Assembly (NCBI RefSeq): GCF_000382205.1
Contig: NZ_KB907789.1
Location: 930,001-994,000, forward strand
Direction: 5' to 3'
Source: Dyadobacter beijingensis DSM 21582
Lineage (GTDB): Bacteria; Bacteroidota; Bacteroidia; Cytophagales; Spirosomataceae
Length of the DNA: 64,000 nt
Under the pieces are notes generated by a model. That model saw only the letters and a program-made list of their open reading frames with translations. It did no database searches and was not told the origin of the DNA. Positions within the stretch are counted from its first letter, which is position 1; every line of letters starts with the position of its first letter. The position numbers were made by a program, and so were the translations under genes. Positions 1 to 8,351 of the stretch are shown piece by piece.

Positions 1-2
1 CC

Positions 3-1409
3 GTGGAAGAATGGTCGGAAAAGCTGCATAAGCTCGTCAAATCCAAGAATGAACAGATCGCCATCTGCACCTATTCAGACAAGTTTGTAGACATTATCCG
101 CCACGAATCGCAGAGCATGACTACCCTGCCCTACTGGCCCTACACAGCCTCGGACAACGTCGGCAATGCCGTCAATTCCTTTCCGGAGCACATTATCAGC
201 AATGCGAGCATTCAGCAGATTTCATTTCAGTCGCGCTACAATGCCGTGGAGCCGGAGGAGACGCGGATCAGGCTGTATGAAAACATCGCGAACGGCTCGG
301 GACTGGATATGAGCATGATGGGCGACATGCGCGGCTACGAGGACGAGCGCAGCTTTCCGGTTTTTCAGAAGGTATATGGTTTTCACAAAAAAAACGAGTC
401 CTATTTCGGCAAGTACCGGTCGGTGGCGAAAATCGCCGTTGTGGCGCCGGGCGCGTGGCCTAATGGCGAGCCGATGCAGGAGTATCGCGGCATTCAGCTG
501 ATGCTTCGCGAGGCACATATCCCATTCGATATCGTGGAAGATGGCCAGATTGCCCATCTTGCCGGGAAGGTAAAAGGTTACAAGCTCATTATCCTGCCCG
601 AAATCACCTACCTGAAACCGGAAGCCGTGCGCGTGCTGCAAGAGGCCAGCGCGCAGGGCACGCACCTGATCGCAACCAACCGGACGCTATTCGACAATCC
701 CGATGCATTAAACCAGCTTTTCGGCGCGAAAATCGAGAAGAAAGACAACGACGGGACCGGCAACTACCTCGTACCGGACGACCGAAGCGTTTTTAAGCGT
801 TTCAAAGGACAAAATATGCTGTTCTGGAAGTTCAATCTCGGGCTTTACGACCTCTCCGGTGCCGACCGGAAGCTCCTGCCCGTGCTGGCGAAAGGCCGTC
901 CCGGCCCGCCGGAGATCATCGGCGGCCACGATCGCACGGGGTATTATGCATTGGGTATCAAAAATCATCCGAAGAGTAAAGCGGCATTGTTCCCCGTCAA
1001 CCTCGGCAGGATTTACTACATGCACGGTTACCAGGAGCACAAGAACCTTTTGCTGGATGTGATCGGCCATTTGCTACCCGAGGCGGCACAAACCGTGCAG
1101 ACAAATGCCCCCGCCCGCGTCGAAACGGTATTGAAGGAGTTTACCAAAAACACACCCGAAAATGCGGGCAAAACAGCATCCGACGGCCAGATTCTGCATC
1201 TGATCAACCTGACCGGTTTCAGCGGGAATACCTATTTCGAACCACTGCCCGTACACGATTTGCAATTCAGGATCACGCTGGCGAAAAAACCGCGAAAAGT
1301 ATTTACATTGACGGATCACAAGCCTTTGCACTTCACCTGGAAAGACGGCGCGATCAACGTATCGCTCGCCCGCCTCGCGGAATTTGAAAGCATTGTGATG
1401 GAATGGTAA
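3..1409 (+). CDS. Glycoside-hydrolase-like protein, C-terminal part (5' end cut by window)
   Basis: The reading frame is open from the first bases, so the true start lies outside the window; the GTG at base 3 is only the first possible codon. The visible 468 residues have a layout typical of beta-galactosidase-trimerisation or hypothetical-glycosidase families. A TIM-barrel-like end comes first (residues 1-140). A glutamine-amidotransferase-like domain follows (about 143-240), with the core VAVVAPG and the segment LIILPEITYLKPEAVRVL. A beta-rich C-terminus ends the protein. No catalytic glutamate can be assigned from this part. The substrate is unknown; carbohydrate breakdown is inferred from the fold and from the esterase and sugar-transport neighbours. 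Confidence 0.6.
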   Translation: MEEWSEKLHKLVKSKNEQIAICTYSDKFVDIIRHESQSMTTLPYWPYTASDNVGNAVNSFPEHIISNASIQQISFQSRYNAVEPEETRIRLYENIANGSGLDMSMMGDMRGYEDERSFPVFQKVYGFHKKNESYFGKYRSVAKIAVVAPGAWPNGEPMQEYRGIQLMLREAHIPFDIVEDGQIAHLAGKVKGYKLIILPEITYLKPEAVRVLQEASAQGTHLIATNRTLFDNPDALNQLFGAKIEKKDNDGTGNYLVPDDRSVFKRFKGQNMLFWKFNLGLYDLSGADRKLLPVLAKGRPGPPEIIGGHDRTGYYALGIKNHPKSKAALFPVNLGRIYYMHGYQEHKNLLLDVIGHLLPEAAQTVQTNAPARVETVLKEFTKNTPENAGKTASDGQILHLINLTGFSGNTYFEPLPVHDLQFRITLAKKPRKVFTLTDHKPLHFTWKDGAINVSLARLAEFESIVMEW

Positions 1410-1431
1410 ACTAAATCAAACGCTACCCCTT

Positions 1432-1848
1432 ATGAAACCCAGACTCCTGCTGCGCATTTCCGCGCTGTGTATCCTTATTCACTTAATCGGCCATTTTTTC
1501 GGCCATTTCTCGTGGAAAGAAACCCCCGATCCCGTCAAACAGGAGGTGATCCGGCAGATGACCGGCCCGAAATTCGAGTTTATGGGCGTCATGCGGACGA
1601 TGGGCGATTATTTCGAAGGTTATGGCCTCATCCTGTTCGTCGTATATGGTATGTCGATAGCGCTGATCCTTTCCGCTGCGCGGTACTCGGACAGCAACCA
1701 CGACATTGCCCGCAACGTGCTCACGCCGATCGGCATCGGCTACGTCGCCATGGGCGCGATCGAGTTTATCTATTTTTTCCCGTTTGCCGGCTCGATCAGC
1801 CTCGTAGCTGGTTTATTGATCATCATCGCCATTTTCCTGAACGGATAA
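1432..1848 (+). CDS. Small membrane protein, LIC_13387-like
   Basis: This is a 138-residue hydrophobic protein with about four predicted membrane helices (near residues 5-25, 60-80, 95-115 and 118-137). The long first loop contains WKETPDPVKQEVIRQM and GPKFEFMG. From memory this pattern matches the LIC_13387 family of uncharacterised bacterial membrane proteins. It lies 22 bases after the preceding gene on the same strand and may be cotranscribed. No catalytic motif is visible, so I assign no function. It ends one base before the stop codon of the convergent esterase gene. Confidence 0.6.
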   Translation: MKPRLLLRISALCILIHLIGHFFGHFSWKETPDPVKQEVIRQMTGPKFEFMGVMRTMGDYFEGYGLILFVVYGMSIALILSAARYSDSNHDIARNVLTPIGIGYVAMGAIEFIYFFPFAGSISLVAGLLIIIAIFLNG

Positions 1849-1849
1849 G

Positions 1850-3280
1850 TTATAGTTTGGGCGGTGCCGGCTTGATGGGGGCGTCGTCCGGATTGGCACC
1901 ACGGGTATTGAGTTTCCTGCCGTAAGTTTTGCCATTGGCCCTCACGTAAAGCATATCATACCCAGTCCCACCGAATGCTATATTCGAAATGCTCCCATTC
2001 GGTGAAGGGAGGATCGCATTCACGCGTCCCGTCTGATCAAGGATTTGCACGCCCATGTGTGTAGCCACGTAAATACGCCCCTCACGATCGCACACGATAG
2101 CCGATGCGCCGGCATTTTCTTCAGTATCGGGCACATGTAGCCAGCCCAAGCGTTGTTTATAGGCTAACTTTCCGTTTTGCTGTATTTGATATGAATAAAG
2201 CCAATGCGAAACGGGTTCCACGCTGTATGCCAACGTCTGGTCCGGCGTGATGGCTATCGCGGCGGCACCCACAGTTTTGGCAATGGTGGCCAATATCCCA
2301 GCTGGTTTTTTATCAAATTGAAACGTCCCCGCGGCGGCTCTCCATTCTTCACCGGCAATGAGCAGCGCCGCCAGGAATGCATTCTGCGACTGGCCGGTTT
2401 TCACTTTTTCGGGCCATCCCTTCCACAGGTAGCGCATGGCCTCGGGAAATAGCGCCGTGCCTTGTTTGCCATTGTGCCCGCCTTCGCCCCATTGGTGGGT
2501 TACCTCGTACCCGGCGAATGTCAATGCCCGCAGCATCGTCTGATTGGCCATCCACCAGTCGCCGGCGTAGATGTTTAGGTCGTTGGCGCCGTCCTGCATG
2601 TAAATGCGGACCGGTTTCGGCTCGGTCTTTCTTACCAATGTATGATACCGGTCGGCGCCGCGCAGGCCTACATAAGTGCCTATCGCGCTGAATACGCGGG
2701 TAAATGCATCGGGACGTTCCCAGGCGGCCGTGAATGCGCATACTGCCCCGCTGCTCGAACCGCCTATCGCGCGGTCGTTACCGTTTTTCGAAAGGCGGAT
2801 CGGGCGGCCGTCGCTTGTTTTTTGCTTTTCTACTTCTGGTAAAATCTCTTCGAGGATAAAACGTGCATAGGCGTCGCCGAGGCCGTCGTATTCGAAACTG
2901 CGGTTGAAACGGTCGTTGGCAGCCGCAGGATCGGCCGCCTTTACGCGCCCATGCATTACGAACACGCCTATCGTAACGGGCATTTCCTTCTGGTGAATGA
3001 GATTATCGAAAACGGTCGGCGCTTTCCACTGAATGCCGTCCTGGTTCACATACACACATGCAGGCACGTCGGGCCTGTATTGCGCGGGCACATACACCCA
3101 GTACTCGCGCCACGTGCCGGGGAATATTTTGGATTGGTCAAAGGCAAATTTAAGCACCTCGCCCTTCGGAACGCCCGGGTGTTCCTCCGAAGCCGGATCG
3201 ACGGGATAGGTTTCCTCCGGCGCCTGTCCGAATGTGATCAGGGGGCTTAAAACGCATAGCAGCACCAGCAATCGCTTCAT
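1850..3280 (-). CDS. Secreted esterase with C-terminal SMP-30/NHL-like domain
   Basis: The protein has 476 residues and begins with a signal peptide (MKRLLVLLCVLSPLITFGQ). Residues about 40-300 form an alpha/beta-hydrolase of the enterochelin-esterase (PF00756) type. The nucleophile elbow is GGSSSGAV. A plausible acid lies in MQDGANDLNIYAGDWW and a plausible histidine in EGGHNGKQG. Residues about 330-476 resemble the beta-propeller part of SMP-30/gluconolactonase proteins (TPDQTLAYSVEP, IVCDREGRIYVATHMGVQILD). The two-domain arrangement suggests hydrolysis of an ester or lactone on a sugar or plant-wall component outside the cytoplasm. The substrate cannot be told from sequence. Confidence 0.75.
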   Translation of the reverse strand: MKRLLVLLCVLSPLITFGQAPEETYPVDPASEEHPGVPKGEVLKFAFDQSKIFPGTWREYWVYVPAQYRPDVPACVYVNQDGIQWKAPTVFDNLIHQKEMPVTIGVFVMHGRVKAADPAAANDRFNRSFEYDGLGDAYARFILEEILPEVEKQKTSDGRPIRLSKNGNDRAIGGSSSGAVCAFTAAWERPDAFTRVFSAIGTYVGLRGADRYHTLVRKTEPKPVRIYMQDGANDLNIYAGDWWMANQTMLRALTFAGYEVTHQWGEGGHNGKQGTALFPEAMRYLWKGWPEKVKTGQSQNAFLAALLIAGEEWRAAAGTFQFDKKPAGILATIAKTVGAAAIAITPDQTLAYSVEPVSHWLYSYQIQQNGKLAYKQRLGWLHVPDTEENAGASAIVCDREGRIYVATHMGVQILDQTGRVNAILPSPNGSISNIAFGGTGYDMLYVRANGKTYGRKLNTRGANPDDAPIKPAPPKL

Positions 3281-3307
3281 AAGTGTGTATTTAAATTTTG
3301 AAAAACA

Positions 3308-4504
3308 TTACAAATAACTCAGCCACCACGTCCGCTTGCGGGCCCGGTACGCTCCGTACCATTTGCACGGCCAGTAAAGGGCCACGACGATCAGTATCCA
3401 GATCAGGTAAGTTTGCCCGAGCGGATACCCGAACTCGTTGGGCCGGAATTTAAAGAAAAGATCGTCGGCCGTCGCCTGCGCCCACGTGTAGCCCGAAAGG
3501 AACACGATCACCATGGTCATGATGTGGATCACGTAGAAATGGACGAGGAAGAAAAAGAACGGCACGCGGCCATAGACGGTACAAATGCGGCTGAATGCAT
3601 TATCCGTTTGTTCGGTGAGCGCGAGCAGGATCAGCACCGGGCCCTGCGTCATGAGCGTGAAGAGCAGCGACGGGGGGTATTTGGTTACGTTCAGGAAGGA
3701 CATGAAGGTTTTAATGCTGGTATCCTGCGTCGACCAGGGCGCAGGGTCGCCGTAGCCATTCACGAACCTTAAAACGACAAAAAGCACCGTCAGTAGCGCT
3801 CCGGTTTGCAGAAGCAGCCGTTTTCGCCGCACAGGATCTGCATTCCGGTTGTACAGCATACCCAGCCCGTAGCCTGCCATCATAATGCCTGCCCAAGGGA
3901 AAATCACGTACAGGAACACCATCGCGCCGCCATCCGGCCGCGGCACGAAGGTGCCCCTACCGGTAAAGAATATGCGCAGGAGAATGTCGGCAACGGAATT
4001 TTCCTGCAACTGCACATCATCCAGCAGGTTATGCCCGAGTACCAGCGCCAGTCCGAGGATCAGGATTGTCTTTGGCGAGGCAAACCGCACGGCAATGCCC
4101 AGCACGATCATCGCGCCGCCCAATGCCCAGAATACGGCAAAAAATAGCGTCCTGTAATAAATGTCGAAGGTGAATGCGAAGGTCATAAATACCATTTCCA
4201 CCAAAATCAGCCAGAAACCGCGTTTGATCAGGAAAGACGATTTCTCCGCCGCCGTCTTGTTCAGTCCCGACAAATAGGCCGACAAACCCGACAGCATCAT
4301 GAATGAAGGCGCACAATAATGCGTGATCCAGCGCGTGAGGAACAATGCGGGCGTGGTGGTAGCGAGGTCGGTGGGATCGCCGGTGGCGCCCGCGATATGG
4401 AAAAAGTCACGCACATGGTCGAGGGCCATGATGATGATGATCAGGCCTCGAACGGTGTCGATCGACCGGATACGGTTCGTGAGGCTGCTGGTAGTGGTAT
4501 ACAT
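3308..4504 (-). CDS. DUF1624/heparan-alpha-glucosaminide N-acetyltransferase-like membrane protein
   Basis: This 398-residue multi-spanning membrane protein opens with the family signature RIRSIDTVRGLIIIIMALDHVRDFFH, in which the Asp and the DH pair are the conserved positions of DUF1624/YeiB-like acyltransferases. About ten hydrophobic helices follow, with a C-terminal cytoplasmic basic tail (RARKRTWW). Known relatives transfer acyl groups across the membrane onto sugars, but the acceptor here is unknown. It lies 27 bases downstream of the secreted-esterase gene's position on the same strand, and it is transcribed toward that gene. Confidence 0.75.
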   Translation of the reverse strand: MYTTTSSLTNRIRSIDTVRGLIIIIMALDHVRDFFHIAGATGDPTDLATTTPALFLTRWITHYCAPSFMMLSGLSAYLSGLNKTAAEKSSFLIKRGFWLILVEMVFMTFAFTFDIYYRTLFFAVFWALGGAMIVLGIAVRFASPKTILILGLALVLGHNLLDDVQLQENSVADILLRIFFTGRGTFVPRPDGGAMVFLYVIFPWAGIMMAGYGLGMLYNRNADPVRRKRLLLQTGALLTVLFVVLRFVNGYGDPAPWSTQDTSIKTFMSFLNVTKYPPSLLFTLMTQGPVLILLALTEQTDNAFSRICTVYGRVPFFFFLVHFYVIHIMTMVIVFLSGYTWAQATADDLFFKFRPNEFGYPLGQTYLIWILIVVALYWPCKWYGAYRARKRTWWLSYL

Positions 4505-4586
4505 GACTAATGCGAGTTGAAAAACAACTGATTAAGAAGCCACATAAATTACTGATTTACTGCCTATAATTCTCAACAAAACCCAA

Positions 4587-4632
4587 CAAAAAGCCCAACA
4601 TCCCGCCTACCTGCCGGTGGGAGAATGTCGGG
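4587..4632 (-). terminator. Rho-independent terminator after the ROK kinase gene
   Basis: Read on the minus strand, an imperfect GC-rich hairpin (about 4594-4632, with CCCGACAT pairing to ATGTTGGG) is followed by CTTTTTG. It starts about 20 bases after the kinase stop codon, which fits termination of the transporter-kinase unit. Confidence 0.6.
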
Positions 4633-4652
4633 ACTTTGAAAGGCGGATGCGG

Positions 4653-5552
4653 TTACAGCAACGCCGCTCCGAAAACGCCCGCGCTGTCGCCCAGCCTGGG
4701 TTTTACGATCGGTGTCGTGACGACGCCTTTGTTGAAAATGTATTTGCGGATGCGCTCGAAACCGGCCGTGTAAAGCAGGTCGATGTTGCCTACCCCACCG
4801 CCGATCACGATCAGGTTCGGGTCGATGACATTGATCAGCGTCGAAATGGCGCGGCCGTAATATTCGAGCAACCGCTCGATCGTCGCCTTCGCGTGCGGAT
4901 CGTTACCTGCGTGGTAGCGTTCGAGGACGGTTTTCATCGATACTTTCTCGCCGCTCAGTTTCGTATAATGCCGCTCCAGCGCCGGGCCGGCGATGACCTG
5001 CTCCACGCAGCCGGCTTTGCCACAATAGCACGGATCGCCGCCTTCTTCGAGGATGTTATGGCCCCATTCGCCGCCGATACCGTGGTGACCGCCGATGATC
5101 TTGTTGTTCACCACGAGCCCGCCGCCTACGCCTGTACCCATAATCACCCCGAAAACAACTTCCGCGCCGTGGTAATCCTTGCCTGCGCCCATGAGTGCCT
5201 CGGCCAGCGCGAAACAGTTGGCGTCGTTAGCCAGCTGGCAGGGAACGCCCAGTATTTTTTCCAGATCGGCCTTCAATGGCATGCCGTTGAGGCAGGTCGT
5301 GTTGGAGTTTTTCATTAACTGCGAATCCGGTTCAAGCACGCCCGGCGTCGCGAAACCGATCTTGCGCGGCCGCTCACCCACCTGCTCCGCCACCATGTCG
5401 ATCAGTTTTTTGATCTGCGACAAAATGTGGTCATAGCCGTTCACGGATTCCGTCGGCACACGCATACGGACCACTACTTCCAGATTCCTTTCGGGATCCA
5501 GTACTGCGCATTCTATTTTGGTACCTCCTAAGTCGATTCCCCAGAGTTTCAT
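4653..5552 (-). CDS. ROK-family sugar kinase
   Basis: This 299-residue cytoplasmic kinase begins with the ATP-phosphate motif GIDLGGTKIECAV. The central ROK signature has the zinc-binding pattern GHNILEEGG followed by CYCGKAGCVEQ, and GTGVGGGLVVN lies before it. The catalytic Asp is expected in ANDANCFALAEA. The family phosphorylates glucose, fructose, N-acetylhexosamines and similar sugars at C6. The exact sugar cannot be read from the sequence. It follows the FucP-type transporter gene on the same strand, so transport followed by phosphorylation is a fair inference. Confidence 0.85.
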   Translation of the reverse strand: MKLWGIDLGGTKIECAVLDPERNLEVVVRMRVPTESVNGYDHILSQIKKLIDMVAEQVGERPRKIGFATPGVLEPDSQLMKNSNTTCLNGMPLKADLEKILGVPCQLANDANCFALAEALMGAGKDYHGAEVVFGVIMGTGVGGGLVVNNKIIGGHHGIGGEWGHNILEEGGDPCYCGKAGCVEQVIAGPALERHYTKLSGEKVSMKTVLERYHAGNDPHAKATIERLLEYYGRAISTLINVIDPNLIVIGGGVGNIDLLYTAGFERIRKYIFNKGVVTTPIVKPRLGDSAGVFGAALL

Positions 5553-5569
5553 TGTTACTGTTTTTTTTT

Positions 5570-5782
5570 GACCGCCGACCGCTGACGGCCGACCGCCGAC
5601 TATATGTTAGTGATTGTTTTCTTGTTTGACCGCTGACGGCTGACGGCCGACCGCTGACGGCTGACGGTTGACGGCCGACTTATGCTAATGATTGTTTTCT
5701 TGTTTGACCGCTGACGGCTGACGGCCGACCGCCGATTTTGATACCGACATGCCGGGCCCCGCAATCCGCGGTCAGCGGTCAG
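5570..5782. repeat. Heptamer repeat region A (GAC-C/G-GC-T/C)
   Basis: The intergenic stretch is built from 7-base units such as GACCGCT, GACGGCT, GACGGCC and GACCGCC set head to tail. A 42-base block (TGATTGTTTTC... through ...GGCCGACC) occurs identically at 5611-5652 and 5689-5730, a period of 78. Near 5768-5782 the units run in the opposite orientation (GCGGTCAGCGGTCAG). It separates the transporter and kinase genes. Related blocks lie near 25.6 kb and 36.3 kb. Confidence 0.85.
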
Positions 5783-5786
5783 TGCA

Positions 5787-7040
5787 TTAATGCACTTTGT
5801 AAAACTTATATCCGAACAGGAAGATCACCGTGTAGCAGATAATCGGCAGGTAGTAAGCGTGCGCCACGTTGGTTTCTGCTACGGCGCCCATCAGGAACGG
5901 GAAGAATGCACCACCGGCCACGCCCATCGCGATGAACGAAGAGCCTTGCTGCGTGTGCACGCCCAGGTTTTTAAGACCCAAACTGAAAATGGTCGGGAAC
6001 ATAATGCTGAAAAAGAAGTTGAGCATCATCAATGCGATGAACGATGGCCAGCCCCACGCCTGCGCCACGATAAGGCACATTATGATGTTGCCGAATGCGA
6101 AAATAGCCAGCAATGAATGCGGCGCGATAAAGCGCATCAGGAACGTTCCTACAAAGCGGCCTACGAGCATCAACGACATGAAAGCGATCATATAATTACC
6201 TGCCACCGCATCGGGGAAGCCCATTTTTTCGTGACCGTAATTGATAAAGAATGCCCAGGTACCACCTTGCGCTGCCACATTGAAAGTCTGCGCGATCACC
6301 GCCCACACGAAGTGACGGTGCTGGAAAAGGGTTTTGCCCGGTTCCGGGTCCACGTTCACAGCGTCCGGATCAGTTACCGGTGCGTGCGGATCGATCAGTG
6401 CAGGCACTTTCACGAACGAGAACAAAATAGCGATCAGCGCGATAACCGAGCCGATGGCGATATAGAGCATTTTCACCGAAGTAAGGTCAGTGCTGCCTTC
6501 CGTGTTGTTCCGTAGCAGGAAGTATGAACCGATGGCAGGTCCGAGAATAGCACCCAGTGCATTGAATGCCTGCGCAAAGTTAATGCGCTGATCGCTCGTA
6601 CGCTGGTCGCCCAGGGACGCTACAAACGGGTGCGCTACGGTTTCGAGCGTGGCCAGTCCGCAGCCCAGGATAAAAAGCGCGATCCCGAAAAAGGGAAATG
6701 ATGCCGTGCTGGCCGCCGGGACGAAAAGAAATGACCCCAGCGCGAAGAGCGACAATCCGAACAGTACGCCGTTTTTATAGCCGAACCGCTTCATGAAAAG
6801 ACCTGCCGGGATACCCATCACGAAATACGCGCCGAAGATCGCGAACTGTACAAATGCCGACTGTGTCTTACTGAGGCTCAGCACATGCTGGAAGTGTTTG
6901 TTGAGCACGTCGCCCATCGTAATGGCAATCCCCCAGAACATGAAAAGGGACGTAACGAAGACCAGGGTGACAAGGTATTTTTTATCAGTAAACTTGGGCG
7001 GGGAGGTGTGGACTGTGCCGGCAGACGTTTGGTTGCTCAT
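5787..7040 (-). CDS. FucP-like sugar:H+ symporter (MFS)
   Basis: This is a 417-residue inner-membrane protein with about twelve helices. It belongs to the FHS group (glucose/galactose/fucose transporters) of the major facilitator superfamily. Family marks include LVTLVFVTSLFMFWGIAIT near the N-terminus, FVMGIPAGLFMKRFGYKNG (loop 2-3), and LGCGLATLETVAHPF with ASLGDQ in the middle. An acidic cytoplasmic loop (VTDPDAVNVDPEPGK) links the two halves. The substrate is probably a hexose, deoxyhexose or amino sugar. It lies upstream of the ROK kinase on the same strand. The stop codon overlaps the 16-base palindrome at 5781-5796. Confidence 0.85.
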   Translation of the reverse strand: MSNQTSAGTVHTSPPKFTDKKYLVTLVFVTSLFMFWGIAITMGDVLNKHFQHVLSLSKTQSAFVQFAIFGAYFVMGIPAGLFMKRFGYKNGVLFGLSLFALGSFLFVPAASTASFPFFGIALFILGCGLATLETVAHPFVASLGDQRTSDQRINFAQAFNALGAILGPAIGSYFLLRNNTEGSTDLTSVKMLYIAIGSVIALIAILFSFVKVPALIDPHAPVTDPDAVNVDPEPGKTLFQHRHFVWAVIAQTFNVAAQGGTWAFFINYGHEKMGFPDAVAGNYMIAFMSLMLVGRFVGTFLMRFIAPHSLLAIFAFGNIIMCLIVAQAWGWPSFIALMMLNFFFSIMFPTIFSLGLKNLGVHTQQGSSFIAMGVAGGAFFPFLMGAVAETNVAHAYYLPIICYTVIFLFGYKFYKVH

Positions 7041-7075
7041 TTAGCTGAATAGTAAAATTAAATATTAGGTTCGGT

Positions 7076-8323
7076 CTATTTTTGCAAATGTAAATCAGAG
7101 AAATTTAAAAACTGTATCCAGTCGAACATTTTAACGTCGTGCCCGCCCGGCCGTATGTGAAAGCCGATTTGGCCCGATAACGGCTGGTTCAGGGCCGGAA
7201 ACGGGCTGTCGGGCAGACCGTTCGTCCCTAAAAAACGGTACACGGCATCGGCAGCCCGCGCGGTGGAAAACTCGCCCTGCGGATCGGAATTCTTGTCGTC
7301 CTCCGCCGTGGCCAGGTACACAGGTCGCGGCGCAATGAGTGAAAGGACGAAATGCTGATCGAACGGCAGTTCGGTATCTTTGTTTTTGTACTTCGCAAAA
7401 CTCCGGGCAAACCAATGCGGAAACACGGTGACGAGCCGGTTGATGTCCTCGCCCACGCCGCGCCGGAACTGCTTCCCGCCGCCCGCACCCGATTCATTGC
7501 TCAGTACGGCAGCAAACCGCTTGTCTGTTGCACCGGCCCACAGCGCCGCTTTCCCCAGCCTCGAAAAACCGAAAACAGCCACCCGTTTCACATCGATGTC
7601 TTTGTCCATTTCCAGGTAATCCATTCCCCGGCTCAATGCCCAGGCCCAGGCCGCCACCGTTCCGAAATTATCGTCCCGCTGCTGCAATTCCGGGTAAAGC
7701 GTATGTACACCCGTCTGGAATGCCTGGGCCTTGCGGTCTGCGGCCACTTCCTCGCGGTAGAGCGTCACGAGCGCATACCCGCGTGCGAGAATGCTGTCCA
7801 CAGCCCATTGCGACGCATTCACGCCCCGGCAGGCTTCCGTAGCCTTGCCATCGGCGACGCACGGAAACATGCGGCTGTTTTCGACCCATGCCGTTGTGAG
7901 CTTGATGCCCGGGTCTGCATGAATGGCCTGGTTACCGATAAAATTCAGCCCGATAATGGCCGCTACGGGATGCTTCGCCCGGTTCGGGATGTACAGCAGC
8001 AGATCGAACCGTGCTTCCCGGCCCTTTTCGGTAATGCGCACAGTCACCTGCCGGCGCGTGGCTTTGCCGCCCAATGCCTGCTTGTCCTCGTCGAATACCT
8101 CGAAGCGCATATTTTTCGGGCGTGGGGGCGCGGTACCGTACATTTCACGCGTCAGAGTTTCCAGTATTTCCTTTCGCCTGCGTTCCCAGTCCTGCGCCGA
8201 GCGCACCTTTTTTCCATTATTGAAAGTAAATGGGTCGGGCAATGCCTGATTACCCTCCTGGGCCCGTGTTATTTTTGGATAAACAACCAAAAACAGCGTC
8301 AGTAACAGCAAAAAACACCTCAT
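7076..8323 (-). CDS. Secreted CE15-like glucuronoyl esterase
   Basis: The 415-residue protein has a signal peptide (RCFLLLLTLFLVVYPKITRAQ). The nucleophile motif VAVFGFSRLGKAALW matches the GCSRxGK-type elbow of family CE15 glucuronoyl esterases, with Phe in place of the usual Cys. It is followed by ESGAGGGKQFRRGVGED. A histidine suited to the triad is in HIRPGGHDVKMFDW. Characterised CE15 enzymes cut ester bonds between lignin alcohols and the glucuronic acid side chains of xylan, outside the cell. Its place between another esterase and a sugar transporter supports a role in plant-wall breakdown. Confidence 0.8.
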   Translation of the reverse strand: MRCFLLLLTLFLVVYPKITRAQEGNQALPDPFTFNNGKKVRSAQDWERRRKEILETLTREMYGTAPPRPKNMRFEVFDEDKQALGGKATRRQVTVRITEKGREARFDLLLYIPNRAKHPVAAIIGLNFIGNQAIHADPGIKLTTAWVENSRMFPCVADGKATEACRGVNASQWAVDSILARGYALVTLYREEVAADRKAQAFQTGVHTLYPELQQRDDNFGTVAAWAWALSRGMDYLEMDKDIDVKRVAVFGFSRLGKAALWAGATDKRFAAVLSNESGAGGGKQFRRGVGEDINRLVTVFPHWFARSFAKYKNKDTELPFDQHFVLSLIAPRPVYLATAEDDKNSDPQGEFSTARAADAVYRFLGTNGLPDSPFPALNQPLSGQIGFHIRPGGHDVKMFDWIQFLNFSDLHLQK

Positions 8324-8351
8324 AGCGAATGGGATACGGGAGAGCCCCGAC

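Noticed and set aside
4617..5318. A 233-residue plus-strand open frame opposite the ROK kinase
   Set aside because: The ROK signature on the minus strand is unmistakable; the overlapping frame has an unusual composition and no motif.
5552..5787. The FucP-like transporter and ROK kinase named as specific fucose or glucose genes
   Set aside because: Neither family fixes the sugar from sequence alone, and the locus has no isomerase or aldolase to identify the pathway.
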